Positions 33,307-40,948 of a stretch of DNA of 64,000 bases are shown in pieces (the stretch's first letter is position 1; every line of letters begins with the position of its first letter). The stretch is from Treponema_C sp050937815 (GTDB taxonomy: Bacteria; Spirochaetota; Spirochaetia; Treponematales; Treponemataceae): the NCBI RefSeq assembly GCF_050937815.1, contig NZ_JACDIJ010000003.1:186001-250000 (forward strand), written 5' to 3'. The position numbers and the translations under genes were made by a program. The notes beneath the pieces are model-generated. The model was not told where the DNA came from. It saw only the letters and a list, made by a program, of their open reading frames with translations, and made no database searches.

Positions 33307-33645
33307 TTACACTTCCGAATCGCCGTCTTCGGAAAAGGTTTCTTCGGTATGAGAAGAAGAACCGGGCCGGGCTTTTTCACGCAAAAGCAATAAGTCCTGA
33401 ATCTCTTTTCCCGCCCGTACGGACGAAAAATGTCCGAACACGCCGACTGCGATTACCCCGGCTAAAATCGCACCCATGGCAAAATAAAACCACAGAGGGG
33501 GTGTTCCCTCCCTGATACTCTTCCATGCGTTGTAGCCTAAAAATACGGCGACGAGTACACAAATATTGCGGTTACGCTCCAAGCCTTTTTTCTTTTGTCC
33601 GAGAGCCGCAGCGCGTTCATTAAATTCGGTTTCTGTCATAGACAT
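33307..33645 (-). CDS. Small membrane protein, unknown
   Basis: 112 residues. Two hydrophobic segments lie at about residues 28-41 (ICVLVAVFLGYNAW) and 50-70 (LWFYFAMGAILAGVIAVGVFG). The N-terminus is charged (FNERAAALGQKKKGLERNRN) and the C-terminal tail is Glu/Ser-rich and acidic. No family was recognised. Its start overlaps the 3' end of the upstream BrnA-like gene by 26 bases, in another frame, so it is likely the last gene of that unit. An ATG two codons later is also possible. Confidence 0.5.
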   Translation of the reverse strand: MSMTETEFNERAAALGQKKKGLERNRNICVLVAVFLGYNAWKSIREGTPPLWFYFAMGAILAGVIAVGVFGHFSSVRAGKEIQDLLLLREKARPGSSSHTEETFSEDGDSEV

Positions 33646-33811
33646 ATTTTTTCTTATATTCTCCTGATGCTGTATTTTTATTATCCTTCCGATTTTTTAA
33701 ATATCCGGTTTCCCATTGTTCTTCCGTAATTTCGGGAATATCGGATAAATCAATTTTGCGGGACTTTATTTCGGCTATACGTTCAAGCGTTAAAGTTTTG
33801 CCTGTTTGCAT
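33620..33811 (-). CDS. BrnA-like antitoxin, C-terminally altered
   Basis: 63 residues: MQTGKTLTLERIAEIKSRKI then DLSDIPEITEEQW, matching the N-terminal half of BrnA antitoxins and of the intact copy at 34919-35188 (TVEEIVTLKKRPINFSDIPE). The C-terminal half, where BrnA has its ribbon-helix-helix-type DNA-binding segment (in the other copy AVSVRIDMDTIDWLK), is absent. Instead the frame continues into unrelated Asn/Lys/Tyr-rich sequence running into the next gene. The start overlaps the BrnT gene by 29 bases, identical to the other pair. Autoregulation may be lost, while toxin binding may remain. Confidence 0.6.
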   Translation of the reverse strand: MQTGKTLTLERIAEIKSRKIDLSDIPEITEEQWETGYLKNRKDNKNTASGEYKKKYVYDRNRI

Positions 33812-34088
33812 AATATCTTTTTTCCTCCGCTTTTGTTGCAGCACGGGCCGAAATCAATCTTATTTTTTTTCGCTCCGTGTAACAGGCGGTAATAACTAAA
33901 ATACCTCCTGTTTCTCCTATTCCTATAAAACGTTCTTCAAGAGCGGTAGAATGGGCTTCATCATATATTTCGTAAAAAAAAGGATCGTCAAATATTTCCA
34001 GAATTTCTTCAAAACCGAAACCGTGCTTTTGTCTGTTGATTTCGTTTTTTTCAGAATCCCATTCAAAACGCCCGTGTTTTTCCGTCAT
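33783..34088 (-). CDS. brnT: BrnT-family toxin, copy 1
   Basis: 101 residues. The opening GRFEWDSEKNEINRQKHGFG and the following FDDPFFYEIYD are the BrnT signature (F-x-W-D-x-x-K-x-x-x-N-x-x-K-H-G, then the D-P block). The late strand KIRLISARAATKAEEKRYY contains the conserved I-R-x-I-S-A-R. BrnT is a RelE-fold ribonuclease toxin neutralised by BrnA. The start at 34088 (CGGAATGAC) mirrors the other copy; an upstream ATG would run through the promoter. Confidence 0.8.
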   Translation of the reverse strand: MTEKHGRFEWDSEKNEINRQKHGFGFEEILEIFDDPFFYEIYDEAHSTALEERFIGIGETGGILVITACYTERKKIRLISARAATKAEEKRYYANRQNFNA

Positions 34089-34098
34089 TCCGGTGTTA

Positions 34099-34127
34099 AT
34101 ACTAGCACCCTTTACGGATGGCGTCAA
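34099..34127 (-). promoter_or_regulatory. Promoter of brnT copy 1
   Basis: Reverse strand: TTGACG (34122-34127), 17-base spacer, TAGTAT (34099-34104), ten bases before the ATG at 34088. Same layout as the promoter of copy 2 (TTGACG, 17 bases, TACAAT). Confidence 0.55.
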
Positions 34128-34139
34128 GGTTTATTTAAT

Positions 34140-34168
34140 TTGACATTTGAAAAATCATGACCTATACT
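34140..34168 (+). promoter_or_regulatory. Promoter of the outer-membrane protein gene
   Basis: TTGACA (34140-34145), 17-base spacer, TATACT (34163-34168); near consensus. The ribosome site AAGGAG follows at about 34190. Confidence 0.75.
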
Positions 34169-34202
34169 TTAAACGAATACATGCTTATTAAGGAGTATTA
34201 TT

Positions 34203-34862
34203 ATGAAAAAAATCATAGCTTTGCTCCTCTTGTTTTGCCTAGGCAGTGTCCTTGTTTTTGCCGTGGATTACGGTATAGGTTTTTTTACCGATTTTAACTA
34301 TCAGTATGCCGATTGGAAAGCCGTTTTTCCGGTTCAAACCTTTAAAGATTCGCAAAAAATCGGTTTTTGGGGAATTAAATCCTTTATAGATGTGCAGTAT
34401 GCGGTTATAAACTTCGGTATAAAGGGTTCGGTTACAAAAACGGATTTAAGAAATTTGCATACGGGAACGGTTTTGCGTTCGGATATTTCAACCGTATATA
34501 TGACTCTCGGCGTTTTGGGAAAATATCCTTTTAAACTGAAATCGATACGTCTTTTTCCGCAGGCGGGGTTTGAGGGCGATTTTATTTTTTCTTATAAAGA
34601 GGGCGGTACGAATTTTGAAGTCAATACCGCAGCCCAAGAGGATTGGAACAGGCATTGGTTCGATTTCGGCTTGGGAGCGGATATTCCCGTCGGAAAAAGC
34701 GGAAAGCTTTTTTTACGGCCGCAGACACTGTTCGGCTTGGCTTTAAATAAACCGGCATACATAAAAAAGGCGAAAGCCAATGTCGAAGCTGCAGGCGGTT
34801 CTTTTTCGTACAACAGCTTTAGGTTTAATATCGGCTTGGGCGCTTTTTTTCAAATCAATTAA
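34203..34862 (+). CDS. Small outer-membrane beta-barrel-like protein
   Basis: 219 residues with signal peptide MKKIIALLLLFCLGSVLVFA. The mature part is rich in alternating aromatic/hydrophobic beta strands with Gly turns (YGIGFFTDFNYQYADW, VYMTLGVLGKYPF, LFPQAGFEGDFIFSYK, WFDFGLGADIPVGKSGKLFL) and ends in an aromatic-rich strand (FRFNIGLGAFFQIN). This fits an 8-stranded outer-membrane barrel of the OmpA/OmpW-like size class, although no exact family was recognised. It is flanked on both sides by reverse-strand BrnT/BrnA pairs. The last codons form half of its terminator. Confidence 0.65.
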   Translation: MKKIIALLLLFCLGSVLVFAVDYGIGFFTDFNYQYADWKAVFPVQTFKDSQKIGFWGIKSFIDVQYAVINFGIKGSVTKTDLRNLHTGTVLRSDISTVYMTLGVLGKYPFKLKSIRLFPQAGFEGDFIFSYKEGGTNFEVNTAAQEDWNRHWFDFGLGADIPVGKSGKLFLRPQTLFGLALNKPAYIKKAKANVEAAGGSFSYNSFRFNIGLGAFFQIN

Positions 34863-34893
34863 AAAGCAATAAAAAAGCGCCCAAACATTTTTT
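34836..34893 (+). terminator. Terminator whose left arm lies inside the coding region
   Basis: TTGGGCGCTTTTTT (34836-34849, the last codons of the barrel gene) pairs with AAAAAAGCGCCCAA (34871-34884), a 14-base-pair perfect stem with a 21-base loop, followed by a T-rich run. Confidence 0.65.
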
Positions 34894-34918
34894 CGTCTTT
34901 TTACACTTGTCGCAGGGC

Positions 34919-35188
34919 TTACAACCGCTCTATAGGGCAGCCTTTTATGCGCGCCCAGCGCAGTACGGCATTCAGCCGCTGTAAGTACCCCTTATCGCCG
35001 GGTTCTTTAAGCCAATCTATCGTATCCATATCTATCCGCACGGAAACGGCTTGCTTTTTCGGTTTCCAATTTTTAGGATATAATTCCTTTGCCTGCGCAT
35101 CGGTCAGTTCGGGAATATCTGAAAAATTTATAGGTCTTTTTTTCAGTGTAACGATTTCTTCAACGGTTAATATGTTTGCAGTACTCAT
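34919..35188 (-). CDS. brnA: BrnA-family antitoxin, copy 2
   Basis: 89 residues: MSTANILTVEEIVTLKKRPI, FSDIPELTDAQAKELYPKNW, then the DNA-binding-type segment AVSVRIDMDTIDWLKEPGDK and RLNAVLRWARIKG, a BrnA/ribbon-helix-helix pattern. Start at 35188 after GGAG; a longer frame upstream lies within brnT. It overlaps brnT by 29 bases. It should neutralise BrnT and autorepress the operon. Confidence 0.8.
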   Translation of the reverse strand: MSTANILTVEEIVTLKKRPINFSDIPELTDAQAKELYPKNWKPKKQAVSVRIDMDTIDWLKEPGDKGYLQRLNAVLRWARIKGCPIERL

Positions 35189-35471
35189 TGTAAATCTCCT
35201 CTTCTTTCGGCGATGCAAGCCGTGCCGAGATAATCCGTATTCTCTTTGTTTCCGTATAGGATGCTGCAATAACTACAATACCCGTTATACACCCCAGGCC
35301 GAAATAGCGCTCTTCCGTTTCGCTCGAATGCTCTTTGTCATAACGCTCGAGAAAAAACGGGTCGTCAAAAACGGACAAAATCTGTTCAAAAGAGAGGCCG
35401 TGACGTTTTATATTTTGTTTGTTTTTATCGGTATCCCATTCAAACCTGCCGTCATCACTGATTTTTGTCAT
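35160..35471 (-). CDS. brnT: BrnT-family toxin, copy 2
   Basis: 103 residues, paralogue of the copy at 33783-34088: GRFEWDTDKNKQNIKRHGLS, FDDPFFLERYDKEHSSETEE and RIRIISARLASPKEEEIY. Ribonuclease-type toxin of the BrnT family (RelE fold). The ATG follows GGTCGGA. It and its antitoxin are transcribed from a promoter at 35491-35519. Confidence 0.8.
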   Translation of the reverse strand: MTKISDDGRFEWDTDKNKQNIKRHGLSFEQILSVFDDPFFLERYDKEHSSETEERYFGLGCITGIVVIAASYTETKRIRIISARLASPKEEEIYNEYCKHINR

Positions 35472-35490
35472 TCCGACCTCAATTATAACA

Positions 35491-35519
35491 ATTGTATATA
35501 CGTTTCCGTATTACGTCAA
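35491..35519 (-). promoter_or_regulatory. Promoter of brnT copy 2
   Basis: Reverse strand: TTGACG (35514-35519), 17-base spacer, TACAAT (35491-35496), about 20 bases before the ATG. The spacer and -10 region contain AT-rich palindromic sequence (TTATAATTGAGG, TATATAC) that could be an operator. Confidence 0.5.
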
Positions 35520-35559
35520 GCCAAAAATCAAACGCGCCCGGCGCGGAAGTTCGCGGAAG

Positions 35560-37116
35560 TTAATACACGGCGCGGCGCAGGCGGGTTTGCTCGATGTCCG
35601 TACTGAATAAATCGCGCAAATCGTTGATTCCCAATGCCATAAGCGCCATACGGTCTATACCGATACCCCATGCGAGAACGGGAACGTCTACTCCCATCGA
35701 GCGGGTTACTTCCGGCCGGAAAATACCGGAGCCGCCCAGTTCAAACCAGCCCAAAACGGGGTGTTTGATATGGACTTCAACCGAGGGTTCCGTAAAGGGG
35801 AAGTAGCCGGGAACGTATTTTACGTCCGTAGCGCCCGCGATTTCGACGGCGAACATTTCCAAAAAGCCCAAAAGGGTTTTTAAGTTTACGTCTTCTCCGA
35901 GCACAATGCCTTCCGTTTGATAAAAGTCGGACAAGTGGGTGGCGTCAACCTTATCGTAGCGGAAACAGCGGGCTATGCCGAAGTATTTTCCGGGAACGGA
36001 GGCTTTTGCAAGCTGATGGGCCGACAAAACCGTTCCCTGGCTGCGTAAAATAAGGCGGCGGGTAAAATCGCGGTCAAAGCTGTAGTTCCAGCCGCGGCTT
36101 CCGGTATCGCCGCCCGTTTCATGTGCCGAAGCCACGTTCGACAAAAAGGGCTCGTCTATTTTTTTTGCATACTGCGGATTTTTTATATAATACACGTCAT
36201 GAATATCGCGGGCGGCGTGAAACTGCGGCATAAACAGGGCATCGCTGTTCCAAAATTCGGTTTCCACAAGGGGCCCGTCGAATTCTTCAAAGCCCAAAGA
36301 CGCAAGCTTGTCTTTTACGCTTTCCAAAAAGGACACGTAGGCGCTTGCGCGGCCGGGAATGACACGGGCGGGCGGAATACTTATATTGTATGAGCGGAAA
36401 CTCGCATTTTTCCATTCGCCCGTTGCAAGAATTTTCGGGCTTAAAGCGCCGATTTCCGCGCCGGTAATACCCGCCTGTTTTAAAGCCTGCGAAACCGCGG
36501 CCGCTTCATCGGCAAGTTTATATACAACCGTTTCGCGTTCGACAATGCGGAAAGCGGCATCGGATGCGCCGCGTTTTTTGGCGGCTGACGCGATAATCTT
36601 TACTTCATCGGCGCTTAAAGCATCCTGATCCAAAAGGCGGCTTTCGGCTTCATAGGCTTTTTTAATAAGAGATGCCATAAGTTTAACGCTTTCGGGCAGG
36701 TCGGGCGCTTTAACGACGGCTTTTTTATCTTCGTCCATCGCCAAAGCACCTTCTTTTGAAAGCATACCGAATGCGCTTCCGACATCTTTATTTTCTAACC
36801 GGAGGATAGATGCGATTTCGGGCAAGCTTAAAGCGCCCCTTTCTTTTACGCAGTTAAAAATACGCTCGGCCGGCTGACCTTCCGTGTAAAAAAGAATGCC
36901 CAATTCGGTCAATTCGTAATAGGTTTGGGGCTTGCGGCTGGCCACAACAGCCAACGCTTTACCCGAAAGCCATGAAAAAGCCTGATTTGCGTGCCCTTCT
37001 TTATAGCCGAGTTCTTTTTGAAGGCGCGCGGCCGTCAATTCGTCGTTTGCCGTATACGACAGCAATACCTTTACTTCAAGCGGGTGAAGATTTTTTATGA
37101 GTCCCTGTATATCCAT
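35560..37116 (-). CDS. pheS: Phenylalanyl-tRNA synthetase alpha subunit, archaeal/eukaryote type
   Basis: 518 residues, versus about 330-350 for the ordinary bacterial form. The N-terminal 170 residues carry winged-helix-like domains (VKVLLSYTANDELTAARLQK) seen in archaeal/eukaryotic alpha chains. The C-terminal class II catalytic core has ARDIHDVYYIK, RDFTRRLILRSQGTVLSAHQ, FGIARCFRYDKVDATH, DFYQTEGIVL, and motif 3 AWGIGIDRMAL. It charges tRNA-Phe together with PheT, which is not in this window. Spirochaetes are known to carry this version, probably by ancient transfer. It begins seven bases after the upstream small secreted protein gene, without a clear ribosome site. Confidence 0.93.
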   Translation of the reverse strand: MDIQGLIKNLHPLEVKVLLSYTANDELTAARLQKELGYKEGHANQAFSWLSGKALAVVASRKPQTYYELTELGILFYTEGQPAERIFNCVKERGALSLPEIASILRLENKDVGSAFGMLSKEGALAMDEDKKAVVKAPDLPESVKLMASLIKKAYEAESRLLDQDALSADEVKIIASAAKKRGASDAAFRIVERETVVYKLADEAAAVSQALKQAGITGAEIGALSPKILATGEWKNASFRSYNISIPPARVIPGRASAYVSFLESVKDKLASLGFEEFDGPLVETEFWNSDALFMPQFHAARDIHDVYYIKNPQYAKKIDEPFLSNVASAHETGGDTGSRGWNYSFDRDFTRRLILRSQGTVLSAHQLAKASVPGKYFGIARCFRYDKVDATHLSDFYQTEGIVLGEDVNLKTLLGFLEMFAVEIAGATDVKYVPGYFPFTEPSVEVHIKHPVLGWFELGGSGIFRPEVTRSMGVDVPVLAWGIGIDRMALMALGINDLRDLFSTDIEQTRLRRAVY

Positions 37117-37124
37117 GTGCGTAA

Positions 37125-37520
37125 TTAATATGCCGTCGCCTGTTTTTCCAAAAAGCGGATACGTGACGTATAATACACCTTTTTCTTTGCGCCGTCGTAT
37201 TTTGTCGAATCGGCTCCCCTGTATACATAATGATAGTACTTACGCACGCCGTTTTCTTGAGTTTCTTCAATAAACTTCATGGCACGGTCGCGGATTGCAA
37301 TCATCGCATCGGCTTGATTAAACATACTTTGATTTATCGTAACGGTAAAAAAAGCTTCACCGGTAGCGGGCAAGTATTCAATAGTGATGGTATACGGAAG
37401 CCCGTTTTCAGTTTTTCCGTCTTCCTCTATTTTCACAACATTCAAATTTTCCGGAATTTGTGCAGCCAAAACGGCTCCGACACACAAAAAAACGGCTAAC
37501 ACACAAAATATTTTTTTCAT
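37125..37520 (-). CDS. Small exported protein, unknown
   Basis: 131 residues with signal peptide MKKIFCVLAVFLCVGAVLAA. The mature part is a compact alpha/beta unit (LNVVKIEEDGKTENGLPYTI, TGEAFFTVTINQSMFNQADA, AMKFIEETQENGVRKYYHYV) ending in VYYTSRIRFLEKQATAY. No family was recognised. It lies between the exported 37600 gene and pheS in one reverse-strand unit. Confidence 0.6.
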   Translation of the reverse strand: MKKIFCVLAVFLCVGAVLAAQIPENLNVVKIEEDGKTENGLPYTITIEYLPATGEAFFTVTINQSMFNQADAMIAIRDRAMKFIEETQENGVRKYYHYVYRGADSTKYDGAKKKVYYTSRIRFLEKQATAY

Positions 37521-37599
37521 AACAATTCCTCCTTAGTATAGGAAATCGGAAGATGAATTTTCAAATTTTTGCTGCAAAAACCGAAAATTCGCACACACG

Positions 37600-38301
37600 C
37601 TAAAATTGTGTGTACCCTTCTATTTTACTCACAAACAGAAAAAAATCAAGGTCGGCATAGTATTTCCCGCTCTTTATGTAATAACGGGGTAAATCTACCA
37701 AAAGCACCGTCCCGCTTATTTCTTTCGGTTTGTTTTTTAGCAAACTTTGGGCATAGCTGCGGACAGCATTCTTTAAAGCTTGGCGGCACGCTTCTTTTAT
37801 ACCGTCGCTTTCGTTTACGATAGAATCGGATCCGATACCCTTAATACGCGGAAACGAAGTTGTTTGCCACCGCTTGCGCCGCGATATCATGTTTTCCGTA
37901 AGCCGGTACTCCACCCAGCATTCCACCCGGGAACTTTCCGCTCGATACCCTGCGTTTGTAAAAGTGAGTTTTTCATCGATTTCGACAGGTATTACGGGTT
38001 CTACGCTGAAAAACTCGTCTACGGCGCGCAGTTTGTCCGACGGCGTATAGACGAATTTCCACCCGTAAACAAGACCTTCAAGCATAAAGGGGGTAAGCAT
38101 TTTTATCTGTTCAACGGCTTGCGCGTATACCGAATCGCCGGCTTGAAGCGGTTTTTGCAAAGAAGGCACATTATCGTACGGAAACCATAAAGAAAAGCGC
38201 AAAAGTTCGGAGTTTAACATATTTTGTGCACGAAGAATGCCGCCGCCGGCACTGAAAAAGCACAATAAAATCAATAAAACATATTCTATCTTTTTTTTCA
38301 T
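37600..38301 (-). CDS. Exported protein, unknown
   Basis: 233 residues with an N-terminal signal (IEYVLLILLCFFSAGGGILRA). The mature part contains RFSLWFPYDNVPSLQKP, LTPFMLEGLVYGWKFVYTPS and a C-terminal LVDLPRYYIKSGKYYADLDF followed by VSKIEGYTQF. This C-terminal pattern recalls LPP20/TolB-like secreted treponemal proteins, but I cannot assign a family. Its start lies ten bases downstream of the DUF5312-type gene, so it is co-transcribed with the tatD-dusB unit. Confidence 0.55.
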   Translation of the reverse strand: MKKKIEYVLLILLCFFSAGGGILRAQNMLNSELLRFSLWFPYDNVPSLQKPLQAGDSVYAQAVEQIKMLTPFMLEGLVYGWKFVYTPSDKLRAVDEFFSVEPVIPVEIDEKLTFTNAGYRAESSRVECWVEYRLTENMISRRKRWQTTSFPRIKGIGSDSIVNESDGIKEACRQALKNAVRSYAQSLLKNKPKEISGTVLLVDLPRYYIKSGKYYADLDFFLFVSKIEGYTQF

Positions 38302-38311
38302 AGTTCAGGTA

Positions 38312-39910
38312 CTATTCGGCGGCTTGCCGGCTTTCTTTTCTGGGCAATTCGACTTGGCCTATAACGGCATAGTTTTTCATTACCAGCAAAAAAGCCGCCC
38401 ACTGCGGAAGCGTTTGCTCGAGAAAATCGACACGGCTTCTATTGCGCGAAGATGTAAACAAAAATTTTATATTTGAAATCACTTCCGGAACGGATTTTCG
38501 CGCATCATCGGAAAGAAGCAGCATATACCGATACAAATCGTAAAAATACGATACCTGCGTTTGCACAAAATTTTTCGCTTCGGCATTGACGTTATTTACC
38601 ATTACCGCCAAATTGCGTGAAAATTCGGGATCTTTTCGGCCGTCGTTTACATAACTGAGTATAAGACCTATATCGTTTTTTGCCCCCTTAGCAAAGGATT
38701 GCTCAAAGGCATTTAAAATGCGCTGCGTATCGGTACACGCATATACTGTGGACGAAAAGTCCGTTTTTTGTTCGGGATTGTTAAAAAAACCTTCAAGAAT
38801 AATGTCGTTTAAAAGACCGCGTACCTGTTCTTCAAAAAATTGTATTAAAAACGTTTTTATTATTTGCATCGGCGTTATCCATAAAAAGGAAACCGCCGAA
38901 TCCTGCTTTAATATTTTATTGTTTTCCTCGTTGTATGACGCAAGCGTTTGCAAGGGCAAATCGCCGAACAGCTCTTTCCGTTCGCGTTCAAGCTGGCGGT
39001 CTTGCAGTTCAACTTTAATACGCTGTTCTTCGGATTGGAAACGGGAGCGCAAACGGGATGCATAGTCGGCTAAGGGTGCGGACTTTACAAAAGCGGTATC
39101 CGGTCTAAAAGAGGCGTCGTCTTTTGCTATCAAAATACAGGCTTTAAGGGTTTCGTTGTTAAGCACCTTTGTCAAAATCGCGGCTATTTTTTTTATATGT
39201 ACGACAACCTCATCGGCGGGCAGTTTTTTTTCGGCATGAACGGAAGACGAAATCGCCATAACTGCGCGCGCTAAAGAAGCGTTTACTTGAAATGCGGATG
39301 TAATAAAATACAAATCAAGCAAAAAATTCGTCGCTTTATCTATCGGCGCCGGAGCAAATGAATTTTGCGGATCAAGGGAGTCGAAGGTCGGGTTAAAAAT
39401 TTTTAAAAATCCGATAAAGTTAAAAGTACATAAATCGTAAAACAGCTCAAGCTTTTTTAAAGTATCCTCTATTTGAATAAATGTTGAAGAACGCAAAACA
39501 TGAATAAGTTCTTCCAACGTGTGAGTTTGTGATTCCACATCCCGTTGAATATTATTGCTTTTTTCGAGCTTTGCTTTACGGCTTTCATACGATAGAGAAG
39601 CCAATTTAACCTTATCGTTCGGCGAATATCCGGTTTGAATGAGCATATCGTAGATACGGTTTTTTATATGGATATTTTCTGCAGGCGCCATAAAATTTAA
39701 AAGCCTGAAAAAAGGAGTTGTATGTGTATACAGTAAAAAAATAAGCTCGCCGAAAGCCGGAAGCAGTTCTCCGTTTTTATACAACGGCGGCTGCATTTGC
39801 CTTAGTTGTTGTTCCAGCCTTTTTATTTGTTGCTTTGTCGGTATGTCCGCTTTTTTGTTTTCGCCGAACACGGACTTTAAAAAGCCGATAAGCTGCTGCA
39901 AAATAGCCAT
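38312..39910 (-). CDS. Large treponemal conserved hypothetical (DUF5312-like)
   Basis: 532 residues, cytoplasmic-looking, mostly helical, with no signal peptide. The N-terminus reads MAILQQLIGFLKSVFGENKK. Internal blocks such as LYKNGELLPAFGELIFLLYT, FNFIGFLKIFNPTFDS and FLWITPMQIIKTFLIQFFEE resemble proteins annotated as DUF5312 in treponemes. The name is from memory and unverified. No catalytic motif is visible. It sits 18 bases after dusB on the same strand. Confidence 0.6.
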   Translation of the reverse strand: MAILQQLIGFLKSVFGENKKADIPTKQQIKRLEQQLRQMQPPLYKNGELLPAFGELIFLLYTHTTPFFRLLNFMAPAENIHIKNRIYDMLIQTGYSPNDKVKLASLSYESRKAKLEKSNNIQRDVESQTHTLEELIHVLRSSTFIQIEDTLKKLELFYDLCTFNFIGFLKIFNPTFDSLDPQNSFAPAPIDKATNFLLDLYFITSAFQVNASLARAVMAISSSVHAEKKLPADEVVVHIKKIAAILTKVLNNETLKACILIAKDDASFRPDTAFVKSAPLADYASRLRSRFQSEEQRIKVELQDRQLERERKELFGDLPLQTLASYNEENNKILKQDSAVSFLWITPMQIIKTFLIQFFEEQVRGLLNDIILEGFFNNPEQKTDFSSTVYACTDTQRILNAFEQSFAKGAKNDIGLILSYVNDGRKDPEFSRNLAVMVNNVNAEAKNFVQTQVSYFYDLYRYMLLLSDDARKSVPEVISNIKFLFTSSRNRSRVDFLEQTLPQWAAFLLVMKNYAVIGQVELPRKESRQAAE

Positions 39911-39928
39911 ATAAGCATTGTAAAGGGA

Positions 39929-40921
39929 TTATTCCGTTTTGACAATAAGCGTTCCGAAGATTTCGCGATAATCATGAACGGTTTGAGCCGAAACAACGGC
40001 TTTGCGCAAAGAGGCTCCGCCTTCGACACCCTTTATATAGGCACAAAAGCGCTTTCGCATTTCGCGGCATGCAAGTTCTTCGCCTTTGTCGGTGCACAAA
40101 AGTTCCAATTCGGCAAAGGCGGCTTCTACCCGCTCTGCAAAGGGAATTTCCGTATATGTGCCCGTTTGTAAAAACTCACGGGTTTGGCGAAAAACAAAGG
40201 GGTTTCCCATCGCACCGCGGGCAAACATAACGGCCGCACAGCCTGTTTGCCGAAATACGTCCCGCGCGTCTTCGGGGCCGAAAATATCACCCGAAGCAAA
40301 CACGGGTATTTTCCCTTCCGCACGGGAAACGGCCGCCGCAATGACGCTTTTATCCGCCCTTCCTTCGTAGCCCTGCGCCCGTGTGCGGCTGTGAATCGTG
40401 AGGGCCGCCGCCCCCGCCTCCAGTGCCGCATCCAGGGCCTCCGGCCAAGTTATGTTATTCGCATCCCATCCCGAACGTATTTTTACCGTAACGGGAACGG
40501 GAACGGCCTGCACGGCCGCACGCACAATCGAATACAATTTGTCGGGATGCTTTGTTAAAAAAGAACCCGCACCGCTTTTAATGATTTTCGGCACCGGACA
40601 GCCGGCGTTTATATCGACGAGTTCGGGTTTTACCGTTTTATATACAATACGTGCGGCTTCGGCAACAGTGTCTTCGTTTGCACCGAAAATCTGTACGGCA
40701 TATGCGGTTTCACCGGGCGCACGCTTCATGATTAGGGCCGTTTTATCGGACCCGCGTACCAAAGCTTCGGCGGATACCATTTCCGTATACGCAAAATCCG
40801 CTCCGCAAGAACGGCAAACACGGCGAAACGCACGGTCGGAATAACCGGCAACGGGAGCAAGAAAAAGATTTCCTCCGAGATGAAGGGAACCTATATCGAC
40901 GGGACGATAAAAAGACTGCAT
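39929..40921 (-). CDS. dusB: tRNA-dihydrouridine synthase, DusB-type
   Basis: 330 residues, typical length. It reduces specific D-loop uridines of tRNA with FMN and NADPH. Motifs: LFLAPVAGYSDRAFRRVC, EMVSAEALVRG, the AGCPVPKIIKSGAGS active-site loop with the catalytic Cys, VTVKIRSGWD, LTIHSRTRAQGYEG, VFASGDIFGPEDARD and VMFARGAMGNPFVF. Located 27 bases after tatD in the same unit. Confidence 0.92.
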   Translation of the reverse strand: MQSFYRPVDIGSLHLGGNLFLAPVAGYSDRAFRRVCRSCGADFAYTEMVSAEALVRGSDKTALIMKRAPGETAYAVQIFGANEDTVAEAARIVYKTVKPELVDINAGCPVPKIIKSGAGSFLTKHPDKLYSIVRAAVQAVPVPVTVKIRSGWDANNITWPEALDAALEAGAAALTIHSRTRAQGYEGRADKSVIAAAVSRAEGKIPVFASGDIFGPEDARDVFRQTGCAAVMFARGAMGNPFVFRQTREFLQTGTYTEIPFAERVEAAFAELELLCTDKGEELACREMRKRFCAYIKGVEGGASLRKAVVSAQTVHDYREIFGTLIVKTE

Positions 40922-40948
40922 AGCGGATACGATTCGGTTTATGCCGGT

